A DNA stretch of 64,000 nucleotides. It comes from CAYMCO01 sp964388955. Its GTDB lineage: Bacteria > Chloroflexota > Anaerolineae > Anaerolineales > E44-bin32. The position numbers were made by a program, and so were the translations under genes. Below the pieces are notes generated by a model. That model was not told the DNA's origin. It ran no database searches and was given only the letters and a program-made list of their open reading frames with translations. Positions 40,890 through 50,439 of this stretch are shown in pieces (position 1 is the stretch's first letter; each line of letters begins with the position of its first letter). The stretch is taken from positions 124,001 through 188,000 of the forward strand of contig CAYMCO010000001.1 of NCBI GenBank assembly GCA_964388955.1, in the 5' to 3' direction.

Positions 40890-41879
40890 ATGTGCCCCGT
40901 CACCCTGCATCAGGGTTACCTGCTGAAGGAACGCTATGTGATCCGCCGCATCATTGGCAGCGGCGGCATGGGCTCCATCTACCTTGCTGAAGATAATCGC
41001 CTGCCCGGCCGCTTGTGCGCCATCAAACAGGTCAAACACGAAAGCTCCCTACCCGAGAACCTGCGCCAGCAATCACGAGAACAATTCTATCGTGAGGCAT
41101 CCGTGCTCGCGCGCCTCGATCACCCGAACCTCCCGAAGGTCTCCGATTTCTTCAGCGAAGGCGAGCTCGATTACTTGGTCATGGATTATGTGCCCGGCGA
41201 GGACCTCAAGACACTCATGGATCGCGCCCGCCGTCAAGGCGAATTTCTCCCCGTCACAGATGTCCTCGGCTGGGCGGAGCAACTCCTCGATGCCCTCAGC
41301 TACCTACATCGACAAGAGACCCCGGTGATTCATCGAGACATCAAGCCCAGCAACCTCAAGCTCACCCCCAGCGGTCTGCTCAAGCTCGTCGACTTTGGCC
41401 TCGTGAAGCAGATGATCCCCGACGAAATGACGGTCACTGTCATCCAAGGCCGGGGAACTGCCTACTATACGCCGTTGGAACAATACGGCGGGGATCACGG
41501 GCACACAGACCCTCGCAGTGACATATATTCATTTGGGGCGACGCTCTACCACTTGCTCACCAATCATCCGCCCGCGGAGGCGAAACAACGATTCCTCTCC
41601 CCCAGCAGCCTGACGCCGCCGCGGGAACTCAATCCGAACATCCCTCAGCGGGTTGCCAATGACGTGCTCTGGGCGCTTGCTCTCCACCCGGATGACCGGC
41701 CCCCCGATGCTGATACTCTGAGCGCACACATGTTCGGTGGGCCCGAATTCACAATGCGGGGCGGCCATTCCCAAGGACAGGGCGCCAATCCACCCCTCCT
41801 GCCCACAACACCCGACCGCATCCTCGCCATGCTCGCATTCCTGCTGTTCCTCCTTGCGAGCGCGCTCAGTCTGCGCTGA
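40890..41879 (+). CDS. Hanks-type serine/threonine protein kinase with C-terminal membrane anchor
   Basis: 329 residues with GGTGAGG upstream. Kinase motifs: Gly-rich loop GSGGMG (23-28), K46 in AIKQVKH, catalytic loop HRDIKPSN (148-155), DFG (168-170) and the APE-equivalent YYTPLEQYG. The kinase domain ends near residue 285. A Gly/Pro linker leads to a last hydrophobic helix (AMLAFLLFLLASALSL, about 312-328) that anchors it in the membrane with the kinase inside. No extracellular sensor is present. Divergent to the FHA regulator, its probable partner. Its end overlaps the convergent GH3 gene by 14 bases. Confidence 0.94.
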   Translation: MCPVTLHQGYLLKERYVIRRIIGSGGMGSIYLAEDNRLPGRLCAIKQVKHESSLPENLRQQSREQFYREASVLARLDHPNLPKVSDFFSEGELDYLVMDYVPGEDLKTLMDRARRQGEFLPVTDVLGWAEQLLDALSYLHRQETPVIHRDIKPSNLKLTPSGLLKLVDFGLVKQMIPDEMTVTVIQGRGTAYYTPLEQYGGDHGHTDPRSDIYSFGATLYHLLTNHPPAEAKQRFLSPSSLTPPRELNPNIPQRVANDVLWALALHPDDRPPDADTLSAHMFGGPEFTMRGGHSQGQGANPPLLPTTPDRILAMLAFLLFLLASALSLR

Positions 41880-44700
41880 CACCCCTCCCGGAAAGGCCGC
41901 GGCGTACACCATACGCGAGCATCAATCCTAGCCCCGATCCGGCAGCGGTACCCAGCAACGGCGTGAGCGGGCCAAGCGCTGCCTGCAATCCGGCGCTCCC
42001 AGGCAGTCCCATCGCCAGGTAGTTGTAGACCAACAATCCAGAGACTACCGCCGTCAGAAGCACTCGCACCTCACTGAGTCCGATCCGCCCCTGCCAGCGC
42101 CGGCGCGCAAGAACCCCCAAGCTAGCAACCATCCCCAAGCCAAGGATCCCAAGTACCAAATCCCGCGCGCCAAAGGTATCCTCCAGGGGAGGGGTCTCCT
42201 CCTCAAAGAGCGTCGACACAAAGGGCTCTGCGGTGGCCGTCGCGGTCGGAATCGCCGCTGTCGGGCGCGGCGGCGGGACCTCGGTCGGCATCGGTGTAGG
42301 CGCCATCACCGTCACGAATGCGCGAACCCCCTCCTGCACATTCAGCTGCAGCAGCTCCGACCGCCTTGCAGGGTCGCTCTCAGCGGTTATCGTCAGCGGC
42401 CCCAGGCGGTCCAGAGAAACATCGGCCTTTGCCACCCCTTCCACGGTTGTCGCCTCGTAGCTCATCTCAGTGTTGGGATCCCCCTGATATTCGGTAGCGA
42501 ACCGCACGATGGTACCGTCCGGCACGCGATGCCCGTTCAGGTCCCGGATCACTCCCGTCTGCACATGAATAACATCTCCCACCCCGAACCCGCTGGGTGT
42601 CGCCTGCGGTTCCGCCTCTCCCTCATTCCCAACAATCTTCAACTCAATCACCTGCTCCGGATCGGGAGCCAGCGCCTCGATCAACGCGTAGTCAGTGGCA
42701 GGCACGTTGACCGGTGGAGATCCGACCGCCGACAACTCCTGGAAGAGAAGGCGTGCGGCCACGTCGACGAAGGGGCTCGACTTCGCGTAAAGCGCATAGT
42801 ATGCGTCTACCTTGCTGATGTCGGTGGCATCCACATCATAGGGAACGTCGAGAGAGAACACGACCACTTTCTTGGTCTGCGCCAGGTCCGGCCGGCGATC
42901 CAGCATCAGCCTCAACGCGTTGGAGCCATAGACATCCGGATCCTGGGCAAGTGTGAGAAATACAAGCCAATCCGCCCCCTCCACAGCGGGCTCAAATATC
43001 TCGGGCGGTGTGAACAAACCCCGGTATCCTTCGGGGACCTCCTCCCGCAGGTAGAAGGCAAGATCCGCAGTGCTGAAAGAGGTGAGCGTCCAGATACCGA
43101 TTTGTCGGGCGCCCTGGACCCCGTAAAGTCGCTGCACTGCATTCTCCATGGCCTCGATATCGACGATCGGCTGTGGGTCGCACTGGGAGCACCACTGCAC
43201 CCTCCGCTCATCCGTGAAGAACACCACCCGTTCGCCAAACTGCGGCGGATCCCCTAACCGATCGGACAACTCCTCCGCAGCGGGAAATATCAGCGTCGCC
43301 GATTCGCCGGCGACATCATTTGTCACGTCCTGAGCCTCCCCCACCCCTTCCAGGGCCGGCGCCGCCTGGACGCGGGTCGGGCTAAAGATGCCCCCGTAGA
43401 GATTCAGTTTGAGGTTCAGCACCCGGGTCACCGTCGCGTCCACCCTTTCCGCAAACAGCGGATCCTCTCGATACTTGTCCGCGAAGAAACCCAGCGTCCG
43501 TCGGATCGAGTCTACTTCGTCGACGTCGCCCGCGCTGCGGAAATTCGACAATATGAGGATGTCATTCCCGGCCAAGAACGCGTCCCGAGCGACGAGGTGA
43601 GAATTGATCTCGCTGGCGACAGGGTCATAGAACCGCCGCACCGCTCGAGACCCGAGCGAGTCGCTGATCACCAACCCGCCGCCATCCCGCCAAGCGGCCA
43701 ACGGCGCCAGACTCAGCAGTCCCGAGAGCGCCTGCGCATCCAGGCTAACCGGACGGGTTGTGGCCCGGATGCTTCCCTGGAAGCCCTGGTAGCGGATGTG
43801 TGATGTCAGCAGACCATCCGCAATATGGTCATCGTCTCCGGGCGAGCCATCCGTCACGCCGAAGAACGGCGGCAGATCAATCTGCTTCAGCTCCTCCAAT
43901 GACTTGCGGATCGTGGCCACCTCCTCTTCCGGCGCCCGGTCGCTGCTCCCGATTCCGGGGAAGTGCTTTGGGATCACCGCGATTCGCCCGCCGGCCCCCT
44001 CATGCACGCCCGAGACGTAAGCTCTGCCCATCTCACCTACCCAGAAAGGGTCACCGCCAAACGCCCGAACCCCCAAGCCCTCCGATCCACCGATCCTTGG
44101 ATCGTGTAGAACATCGAGCGACGGCCCGAGCATCATGTTGAAGCCCAGCGCAGCAAGTTCCTCGCCCACCACCCTGCCCGTCGCTTCGGCCAAGGAAGGG
44201 TCCCAGGTCGCGCCGATCGCCATTTGGGAGGGCAACTCAGTCATCCCCGGAATCACCCCCTCTCCCGGCACACCACCGCCGTCGTGCTCGAGGGCGATGA
44301 AAAGGGGGACATAGGCCCCTCCCGGGGTGCCCTCTGCTCCCACTTCTGACCCGGGTTGTTCCAACGAACTCGCGTACTCCGCATCCTGAAGCGCCTCGGT
44401 CAAAGCCTGAAGCGTCGAAAGTGTCTCCGGTTGAGGGGCGAAGTTGTCATTCTCGGCCCGGAGCACAACCCCCGAAATATGCCAATTCACGATCAAATCG
44501 TAGATATCATCCTCCGGGCCGATCGTGCCACCCTTGAAAGTCACCAAGAACAACTGGCCAACCTTCTCCTCCGGGGTCATGCTTTCCACCAGGGTCTGGG
44601 TGACACTCCGCGCGCTTCCGCCCCGGGGCCCCCCAAGCCCGGCAATCAACAGCGCTGCGATCATCAGCGACTTGCACAGAAGGATCCCCTTCCGCCTCAT
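41866..44700 (-). CDS. exported GH3-family (NagZ-like) glycoside hydrolase with C-terminal membrane segments
   Basis: 944 residues. A signal peptide or anchor is at the N-terminus (LMIAALLIAGLGGPRGGSA). The GH3 domain (about 35-440) has MTPEEKVGQLFLVTF, ALEHDGGGV, KHFPGIGSSDRAPEEE (245-260) and the nucleophile D347 in GLVISDSLG. The Asp-His loop that acts as acid/base in NagZ (usually DSH after KHFPG) reads DRAPE here. The middle (450-690) is an extracellular domain of unknown type. Residues 690-800 look Ig-like, then a Pro/Thr linker and two membrane helices end the protein. It probably acts on cell wall or exopolysaccharide amino sugars, or only binds them. Confidence 0.82.
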   Translation of the reverse strand: MRRKGILLCKSLMIAALLIAGLGGPRGGSARSVTQTLVESMTPEEKVGQLFLVTFKGGTIGPEDDIYDLIVNWHISGVVLRAENDNFAPQPETLSTLQALTEALQDAEYASSLEQPGSEVGAEGTPGGAYVPLFIALEHDGGGVPGEGVIPGMTELPSQMAIGATWDPSLAEATGRVVGEELAALGFNMMLGPSLDVLHDPRIGGSEGLGVRAFGGDPFWVGEMGRAYVSGVHEGAGGRIAVIPKHFPGIGSSDRAPEEEVATIRKSLEELKQIDLPPFFGVTDGSPGDDDHIADGLLTSHIRYQGFQGSIRATTRPVSLDAQALSGLLSLAPLAAWRDGGGLVISDSLGSRAVRRFYDPVASEINSHLVARDAFLAGNDILILSNFRSAGDVDEVDSIRRTLGFFADKYREDPLFAERVDATVTRVLNLKLNLYGGIFSPTRVQAAPALEGVGEAQDVTNDVAGESATLIFPAAEELSDRLGDPPQFGERVVFFTDERRVQWCSQCDPQPIVDIEAMENAVQRLYGVQGARQIGIWTLTSFSTADLAFYLREEVPEGYRGLFTPPEIFEPAVEGADWLVFLTLAQDPDVYGSNALRLMLDRRPDLAQTKKVVVFSLDVPYDVDATDISKVDAYYALYAKSSPFVDVAARLLFQELSAVGSPPVNVPATDYALIEALAPDPEQVIELKIVGNEGEAEPQATPSGFGVGDVIHVQTGVIRDLNGHRVPDGTIVRFATEYQGDPNTEMSYEATTVEGVAKADVSLDRLGPLTITAESDPARRSELLQLNVQEGVRAFVTVMAPTPMPTEVPPPRPTAAIPTATATAEPFVSTLFEEETPPLEDTFGARDLVLGILGLGMVASLGVLARRRWQGRIGLSEVRVLLTAVVSGLLVYNYLAMGLPGSAGLQAALGPLTPLLGTAAGSGLGLMLAYGVRRGLSGRGVSAD

Positions 44701-45557
44701 CCTGACTCCATCTGCAAATCCCTGGCCATGCGGCTCTTCCGCTCCATCGCGATAATACGCGCCAGCGCTCTGCGCCGCTCCGGGCCGCTCAGCGCCTCCA
44801 AATCCCGCACCCCCAAGGGATCGATCTCCTCCCTCAGAAGCGCAAGTTCATGCGCCGATGGGAGTTCCGTCTCCCTCAGATCCTCGCTGATCTGAAGCTC
44901 AAACCCGGTTCTTGCCCGCACCCGCCGCTCCGAAACCCCCGGATGCAGATGCGTCAGCCGCATGCGCCCTCCAAAGAAATCGAACTGGCCCAAGTCTGAC
45001 ACCAGGTAAGTAGGCCCTGCGCCCCGTGTCCTCGAGCGGTCGTGTCCCAAGCCAGAAACATGGTCGACGTGAGGCACGAAAGTGACGCGCGAGTGCCGGG
45101 GGACATAGAGACACACCTGCCGCATGTAGATTGTAACGTCCGGAATTCCGCCGGCCCCAGGCAATCTCAACCGCGGACGCGCATACGATGCGCCAATCGC
45201 GATGTTGTTGAAGTTCCCTTCCGCATCCACTTGCCCAGGCCGAAAGAACTCCTTTGGCTTGACCCTGGGCAGGAGATCCGCCGCACCGGATATGAAACCG
45301 AACGTCGCAAGCGCCTTGTCCAGCCAGAGCGCCTCCACCTGTTCCACTCCCAACGGCGCTCCATCTCTGCACACGCTCTGGCCAATTGCGGAGGAGAAAT
45401 AACAGTTGGGCGCGTGCGTGCGCCGGGCCAAAAGGTAGCCGGCCGCAACCATCGGAGTGGCCAATCCCTGCGCCAGAACATCGCCATCCTGCACCTGCCT
45501 GGCGATGCAGGCACAGATCAGTTCCTGAACCGTACACGCCACGTCGTCCGCCGTCAT
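44697..45557 (-). CDS. CoA-transferase family I beta subunit (GctB/IpdB-like), lone
   Basis: 286 residues. It starts MTADDVACTVQELICACIARQVQDGDV and has ATPMVAAGYLLARRTHAPN, ANLP-type loop LPGAGGIPDVTIYMRQ and VRVSDLG-like YLVSDLGQFDFFGGRMRL, as in glutaconate CoA-transferase subunit B and the steroid-ring-degrading IpdB. These enzymes need an alpha subunit, but none is encoded next to it; the upstream neighbours are GDPD and an AAA ATPase. Its stop overlaps the GH3 start (ATGA). Either the alpha subunit is elsewhere or the protein has a new role. Confidence 0.8.
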   Translation of the reverse strand: MTADDVACTVQELICACIARQVQDGDVLAQGLATPMVAAGYLLARRTHAPNCYFSSAIGQSVCRDGAPLGVEQVEALWLDKALATFGFISGAADLLPRVKPKEFFRPGQVDAEGNFNNIAIGASYARPRLRLPGAGGIPDVTIYMRQVCLYVPRHSRVTFVPHVDHVSGLGHDRSRTRGAGPTYLVSDLGQFDFFGGRMRLTHLHPGVSERRVRARTGFELQISEDLRETELPSAHELALLREEIDPLGVRDLEALSGPERRRALARIIAMERKSRMARDLQMESG

Positions 45558-45647
45558 TTCCCCCGAATCCTAACCCCTTTTGGCGCCGCCCGCAAAGCGA
45601 CACCGCTCAATCATAGGCCATCGACAAACATGAACGGGGATTCTATC

Positions 45648-46436
45648 TCATTCGCCTGACCGCAAGGCCCCCACAAATGCATCCACCTCAGCCCTTGCAC
45701 GATCGGGACAATCCGTGATCAGGCCGGAGGCACCCATCCGCAACATGCGCGCCATTTCGCGCCGCCCGTTCACGGTCCATACGTTCACCAGGCGTCCCTC
45801 TCGCACCTCCGCCCCCACCAACCGGCTTGTGACCAATGGGGCCTGAAGATGCAGCGCATCGAATCGCAGGCCATGGCGCAGAGTCCAGCGCATCCAGCGC
45901 GGTTGTCGCGCTGAAAGCAGCAGGCCCACCGGCAGATCCGAGTCCATGCTCCGGACGCGCATCAGAGCGACCGGATTGAAGGAGGAGATCAACGCCCACC
46001 GCGCCAGCCCACGCCGCATCACCAGCCGCGCCACCTGCAGAGCCAAATCGTCCAAAGGATGGGCGTAATTCGTCAATTCGATGTTATACAGCATGCCCTC
46101 GCCAAAGGCGTCGAGGACCTGCGCCAGGGATGGGATTCGCTCCCCAGTGTAACTGGCGTCGAATCGGAATCCGGCATCCAACTTCCGGATCTCGCTCATG
46201 CTGCAGCCTTCAGCCGGGCCATGTCCGTCGGTCGTCCGGTCAAGGGTCCGGTCATGCATCACGATCACCTGACCGTCCCTCGTCAGTTTCACGTCAAATT
46301 CGAGCGCGTCCGCATCTTGCTCTTCAGCCAAGCGGAAGGCCGCCATCGTGTTCTCCGGCGCATGAGAAGAAGCCCCACGGTGAGCGATCACCAGCGGGGC
46401 CTTTCGTTCCCACCACAAGGAGTTGCGGTGGCACAT
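45648..46436 (-). CDS. glycerophosphodiester phosphodiesterase
   Basis: 262 residues. The GDPD core has APLVIAHRGASSHAPENTMAAF (catalytic His and Glu), DALEFDVKLTRDGQVIVMHD (metal-binding Glu-Asp and second His) and TVNGRREMARMLRMGASGLITDCP at the end. No signal peptide, so a cytoplasmic UgpQ-like enzyme releasing glycerol-3-phosphate from phosphodiesters. Starts three bases after the AAA ATPase stop. The glycerol-3-phosphate it makes could feed the glpABC enzymes at 52498. Confidence 0.93.
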   Translation of the reverse strand: MCHRNSLWWERKAPLVIAHRGASSHAPENTMAAFRLAEEQDADALEFDVKLTRDGQVIVMHDRTLDRTTDGHGPAEGCSMSEIRKLDAGFRFDASYTGERIPSLAQVLDAFGEGMLYNIELTNYAHPLDDLALQVARLVMRRGLARWALISSFNPVALMRVRSMDSDLPVGLLLSARQPRWMRWTLRHGLRFDALHLQAPLVTSRLVGAEVREGRLVNVWTVNGRREMARMLRMGASGLITDCPDRARAEVDAFVGALRSGE

Positions 46437-46439
46437 GGC

Positions 46440-47792
46440 CTAAATCTCGACGAAATATGAACCCGCCGCGCGGTCGATATATTCTTTGGTCATCACGGGC
46501 TCCCCTCCCATATAGCGAGCGATATCCACGATCTGATCGCAGATGTCGCGGGGGTGAGAGGCCCGCATCTTGCGGTTGCGCTTGATATACCATTCCTGGA
46601 GCAGATAGGCCAATCCGCGGTCCGAGTACGACACCCCTTTTTCCTTGGAGACACGGCGGAAGATTTCCCGATAATCCTCATAGCTCGGATCGCCGATGTA
46701 GATCTTGTGCCGCAGCCGTCTCAGGAACGCCTCATCCACCAAATCTCTGGGGGGCAAATTGGTCGAAAATATCACCATCACATCAAAGGGGACCTCCACC
46801 TTGCGCCCCGTGTGCAGCGTGAGATAGTCAATGCGGTTCTCGAGAGGAACAATCCAGCGGTTGAGCAAATCCCTTGGGCGCACCTGTTGGCGACCAAAAT
46901 CATCGATGAGCAACACGCCGCCGTTCGCCTTCACCTGAAAGGGGGCCTCATAGTACTTGTTCACGTCATCGAATACCAGGTCCAGGCCCTCGAGCGTCAA
47001 TTCGCCTCCAGCCACGATGGTCGGTCGCCGAATCCGCACCCATCGCGGATCACGCTTCATCCCCGCCTTTATCGACCCCGTCCCCAAGGCTGTCGTATCA
47101 TCCAAAGGCGAGAGCACGTGGTTGACTGAATCATACAATTTCACCACCTGGCCGTCGATTTCAATCGCATAGGGGACGTACATATCCTCTTGCCGGACCA
47201 TGCTGCCGATCGATTGGCCGATCGTAGTCTTGCCGTTTCCGGGCGGTCCATAGAGGAAGATGGAGGTCCCTGAATTGACCGCCGGTCCGATCTTGTTGAA
47301 TAGCTCCTCCGAAAGCACCAGATCTCGTAATGCGCGGTGCATCATCTTTGGCTGAACGGTCAATCGTTCTCGGCTCTGTCGCAAGATGGCCTTGTTGTAC
47401 GTCTCCAACGGGACAGGCGCCGGGCCTGCGTATTGGCTTCTCTCCAACGCCTCACGCGCCCGAGCAATCCCCGCCCCGGTAATGGCATACTCATAGGAAC
47501 CCTCACCAATCCCCACCTGGCCGCGGACTTCCACGAACTTCTCTCGCTTCAAGCTCTCGAGGATGTCACCGCCCCCTCCAGCGAAGGGAAGCGCCATCGC
47601 CTCCGCCATCTGAAAGCCGGTCTGATAGCCGCGAAAGTACAGGATCTTCAACGCAAGATCCTGCAGCCAAAGCACCGACAGCCCCGTATCTTCCAAGCTC
47701 GTCATAGGAGGCGGGACAAAAGGCTCCCTCCTCCTCTCCAACCCAACTTGCGCCTGCACACGCTCTTCGCTCGTCCCCTGGTGGATCGTCAT
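46440..47792 (-). CDS. AAA-family ATPase with N-terminal winged-helix-like region
   Basis: 450 residues from MTIHQGTSEER, with GGAGGATGAG just upstream; a GTG five codons earlier is possible. Residues 30-130 form a helical, winged-helix-like region (LWLQDLALKILYFRGYQTGFQMAEAM, then EYAITGAGIARAREAL). The AAA module (about 165-400) has Walker A YGPPGNGKTT, Walker B GGVLLIDDFGRQQV, sensor 1 VIFSTNLPP and a sensor 2 region with DEAFLRRLRHKIYI. It resembles chaperone-type ATPases often found near pilus or secretion genes in Chloroflexi. The client is unknown. Confidence 0.87.
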   Translation of the reverse strand: MTIHQGTSEERVQAQVGLERRREPFVPPPMTSLEDTGLSVLWLQDLALKILYFRGYQTGFQMAEAMALPFAGGGGDILESLKREKFVEVRGQVGIGEGSYEYAITGAGIARAREALERSQYAGPAPVPLETYNKAILRQSRERLTVQPKMMHRALRDLVLSEELFNKIGPAVNSGTSIFLYGPPGNGKTTIGQSIGSMVRQEDMYVPYAIEIDGQVVKLYDSVNHVLSPLDDTTALGTGSIKAGMKRDPRWVRIRRPTIVAGGELTLEGLDLVFDDVNKYYEAPFQVKANGGVLLIDDFGRQQVRPRDLLNRWIVPLENRIDYLTLHTGRKVEVPFDVMVIFSTNLPPRDLVDEAFLRRLRHKIYIGDPSYEDYREIFRRVSKEKGVSYSDRGLAYLLQEWYIKRNRKMRASHPRDICDQIVDIARYMGGEPVMTKEYIDRAAGSYFVEI

Positions 47793-47950
47793 ACACTCAT
47801 CCTCCACTCCATCTGGCGCCTACCATATATCACCGGAAGCACTCCACCCGGCTGCTCCCTTTCACGCGCGCGGCCCGCGCAAGGGCTCGCGTCCCGCCGG
47901 AACGCACGATTGTGATTATATCTCCGCCGATAGTACCAGACAATTACTCG

Positions 47951-47979
47951 TTGTTCCTACCCCTTGTTCCATGTAGAAT
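47951..47979 (+). promoter_or_regulatory. promoter of the glycosyltransferase gene
   Basis: TTGTTC, a 17-base spacer and TAGAAT. The -10 ends six bases before the ATG at 47986, so the message is probably leaderless. Confidence 0.6.
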
Positions 47980-47985
47980 GTGCCC

Positions 47986-48672
47986 ATGAAACTTTCCATC
48001 ATCATCCCCGTGTACAACGAAAGCGACACCATCGAAGAGATCATTCGCCGGGTCAATGAGATCGGCCTGGCCGACGAGATCATCGTGGTTGATGACGGCT
48101 CGACCGATGGCACGCGGGCGAAATTGGAGGCACTGGTGGGCGAATATGCCCACCTGCGTCTCTTCTCCCACGCGACCAATAAGGGCAAGGGCTCGGCGGT
48201 GCGGACCGGAATCCGCGAGGCGTCAGGAGATTTATTGCTGATCCAAGATGCCGATCTGGAGTACGATCCCCGCGACTATCCTGCACTCCTCTCCCCTATC
48301 TACGAGGGAAAGGCGGAGGTCGTATACGGTTCCCGATTTCTTGGTGGCCCCAGGCGTTCGACCATGTTTTGGCACATGGTGGCCAACAAGATGCTCACCC
48401 TCCTGACCAATCTCCTCTACAACAGCATTCTCTCCGATATGGAGACCGGCTACAAGCTGTTCAGGCGCGAGGTCATCGAGGATGTCCCCTTGCGGTCCCG
48501 CCGCTTCGATTTTGAACCGGAGATCACATCGAAACTGCTCAAAAGGAAAGTGCGAATCTTCGAGGTGCCAATCTCCTTCAATCCGCGCGAATATTCCGAG
48601 GGAAAGAAGATCGGCCTCAGGGACGCCTTCGAGGCCGTGTGGACGTTGCTCAAGTATCGACTTGTCGATTGA
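47986..48672 (+). CDS. GT2-family glycosyltransferase (dolichyl/polyprenyl-phosphate mannose synthase-like)
   Basis: 228 residues from MKLSIIIPVYNES; a GTG two codons earlier is open but the promoter favours the ATG. Motifs: EIIVVDDGSTDGT (nucleotide-sugar binding), LLLIQDADLEYDP (the DXD-type metal site), VYGSRFLGGPRRS, DMETGYKLFRREVI and FDFEPEITSKLLKRKVRIFEVPISFNPR. It lacks the C-terminal membrane helices of some relatives. It transfers a sugar to a polyprenyl phosphate on the cytoplasmic face, for glycans or glycoproteins. Confidence 0.92.
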   Translation: MKLSIIIPVYNESDTIEEIIRRVNEIGLADEIIVVDDGSTDGTRAKLEALVGEYAHLRLFSHATNKGKGSAVRTGIREASGDLLLIQDADLEYDPRDYPALLSPIYEGKAEVVYGSRFLGGPRRSTMFWHMVANKMLTLLTNLLYNSILSDMETGYKLFRREVIEDVPLRSRRFDFEPEITSKLLKRKVRIFEVPISFNPREYSEGKKIGLRDAFEAVWTLLKYRLVD

Positions 48673-48704
48673 GGGCGGCGACGCAAGTGGAACCTTCCTG
48701 CCAG

Positions 48705-50411
48705 CTATCGCCAACCCGCTGCGGTGGGATTTTCATCGGCGGGCCGCAGATCCACCATTCTGAGCTGCTTGTTTGTCACCCCTCGGAAGGTGTTCAGCTC
48801 GAAGTGAAACACCATATCCACCGACTCCTTCAGGCTCGAAATTCGCTCTCCCAACCCGAAGCCGATGGTGTCGAAAAAACTCCGGCCCTGGGATACGCTC
48901 ATCTTCAGATGGCGCCCCCTTTTTCCCACTGTCCGCTTCTGGACGATGCGCGCCCCTGTGGCCAAGAACATGGGCTGCCGGTTTCCCTCTCCGGTAGGTT
49001 CGAGCGTCAAACAGAAGTCCATCAGCGCGTCATCCAGGTCGTCCAGAGTCACTTGCGCGTCGATGGCGATCGACGGCACCGGCGCTTCACCGGAAAGCCC
49101 TTCGCGGATGGCCTCAGCCATCGCCTCCTTGAGCGCCGGGAGCTTGCTGGACTCGGCACGAAAACCCGCTGCCTGTGAATGGCCTCCAAACTGCGAGAGC
49201 AGGTGGCCGCATTGGTCCATAATCTGCGTGATATGCACTTCGGGGATGCTGCGCGCAGACCCTCTCGTCATCCGTCGTCCCCGGCGCGCCACGACAGCCG
49301 GCCGGTAGAACTCTCCGCTGAGCCTGGAAGCGACCAGGCCGACGATGCCTTCGCTGAAATCCGGGTGTTCCGCGAATAACAGCCAATCTGCGTATCGGCC
49401 GCCCAGGGCAATCTCCCTGGCCAGTTCCAAGGTGCGCGCGGTCTCCACACGCCGCTCGCGATTGGCTTCATTCAGCCGGAAGGCCAGCGCCGCCGCTTCC
49501 TCACGATCCCGAGCACGCAACAACTGAAGAGCCGCCTCGGCGCTGCCTATGCGGCCGGCAGCGTTGAGTCGCGGGCCGAGCCCAAACCCAATGCCGCGCG
49601 CATCGACCGTTCCGGTTTCCATCCCCGCCACTTCCATCAGGGCGAGCACGCCCGGCCTCGGCTCCGAGTTGATCCGCTCCAGCCCCTGAATTACCAGCTC
49701 ACGGTTCTCACCCAAGAGCGGGGACACATCCGCCACCGTGCCCAGCGCCACCAGGTCGAGCCCCAAGTCGTCGTCGTCCACTCCGGCGCTCTTGTGGAGG
49801 GCCTGCGCCAGCTTATACGCCAAGCCGGCCCCTGACAGATCCTTGAAAGGATATTCATCCCCCGGCTGTCGTGGATTCACGATTGCCATTGCCTCCGGCA
49901 TCTCCTCACCGGGTTCGTGATGGTCCGTGATGATCAAGTCCATGCCGAGTGTCTTGGCGAGGTTGGCCTCTTTCACCGCTCGGATCCCGCAATCCACGGT
50001 GATCACCAGATCGGTCCCCCACTCGCGAATCTGCTCCAGGGATTTGGCATTCAGCCCATAGCCCTCCTCAAATCGGCTCGGTATGTAATGCTTCACTGCC
50101 ATGCCCGCCCCCTCCAAAGCTCCGAGCAGAATTGCGGTGGCAGTCACGCCATCCGCATCGAAATCTCCATATACGACGACCCGCTCCCCCGACCGCCGCG
50201 CCTCCAAGATCCGGTCGACAGCCTTTGAGATTCCCATCATCGGCCCGATTTCGCGGGCGCCTCGATGCTGCCCTCGCAGGAACGCCTCGGCCTGGCGGGC
50301 ATCCTCGATACCCCGGTTAAACAGCAACTGTGCATGCAGACGCGGAAAACCCTCCAGAGAAACCCTGGCGGCGTTATCCAATACCGGAGCAACAACCCAT
50401 TTCGCTTCCAG
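48705..50411 (-). CDS. recJ: single-stranded-DNA exonuclease RecJ, apparent CTG start
   Basis: 568 residues if the CTG at 50411 is used. The conserved N-terminus KWVVAPVLDNAARVS begins four codons after it, and an in-frame TAA lies four codons before it, so only a non-standard codon can serve. AAGGAGG sits four bases upstream. A TTG at 50381 is the next candidate but has no site and would cut the conserved strand. Motifs: VVYGDFDADGVTA, ITVDCGI, LIITDHHEPG (DHH), GFGLGPRLNAAGRIG and FGGHSQAAGF, all RecJ. It degrades single-stranded DNA 5' to 3' in repair. Confidence 0.93.
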   Translation of the reverse strand: MEAKWVVAPVLDNAARVSLEGFPRLHAQLLFNRGIEDARQAEAFLRGQHRGAREIGPMMGISKAVDRILEARRSGERVVVYGDFDADGVTATAILLGALEGAGMAVKHYIPSRFEEGYGLNAKSLEQIREWGTDLVITVDCGIRAVKEANLAKTLGMDLIITDHHEPGEEMPEAMAIVNPRQPGDEYPFKDLSGAGLAYKLAQALHKSAGVDDDDLGLDLVALGTVADVSPLLGENRELVIQGLERINSEPRPGVLALMEVAGMETGTVDARGIGFGLGPRLNAAGRIGSAEAALQLLRARDREEAAALAFRLNEANRERRVETARTLELAREIALGGRYADWLLFAEHPDFSEGIVGLVASRLSGEFYRPAVVARRGRRMTRGSARSIPEVHITQIMDQCGHLLSQFGGHSQAAGFRAESSKLPALKEAMAEAIREGLSGEAPVPSIAIDAQVTLDDLDDALMDFCLTLEPTGEGNRQPMFLATGARIVQKRTVGKRGRHLKMSVSQGRSFFDTIGFGLGERISSLKESVDMVFHFELNTFRGVTNKQLRMVDLRPADENPTAAGWR

Positions 50412-50439
50412 AAATCCTCCTTATTCGCCGGGATAGAAA

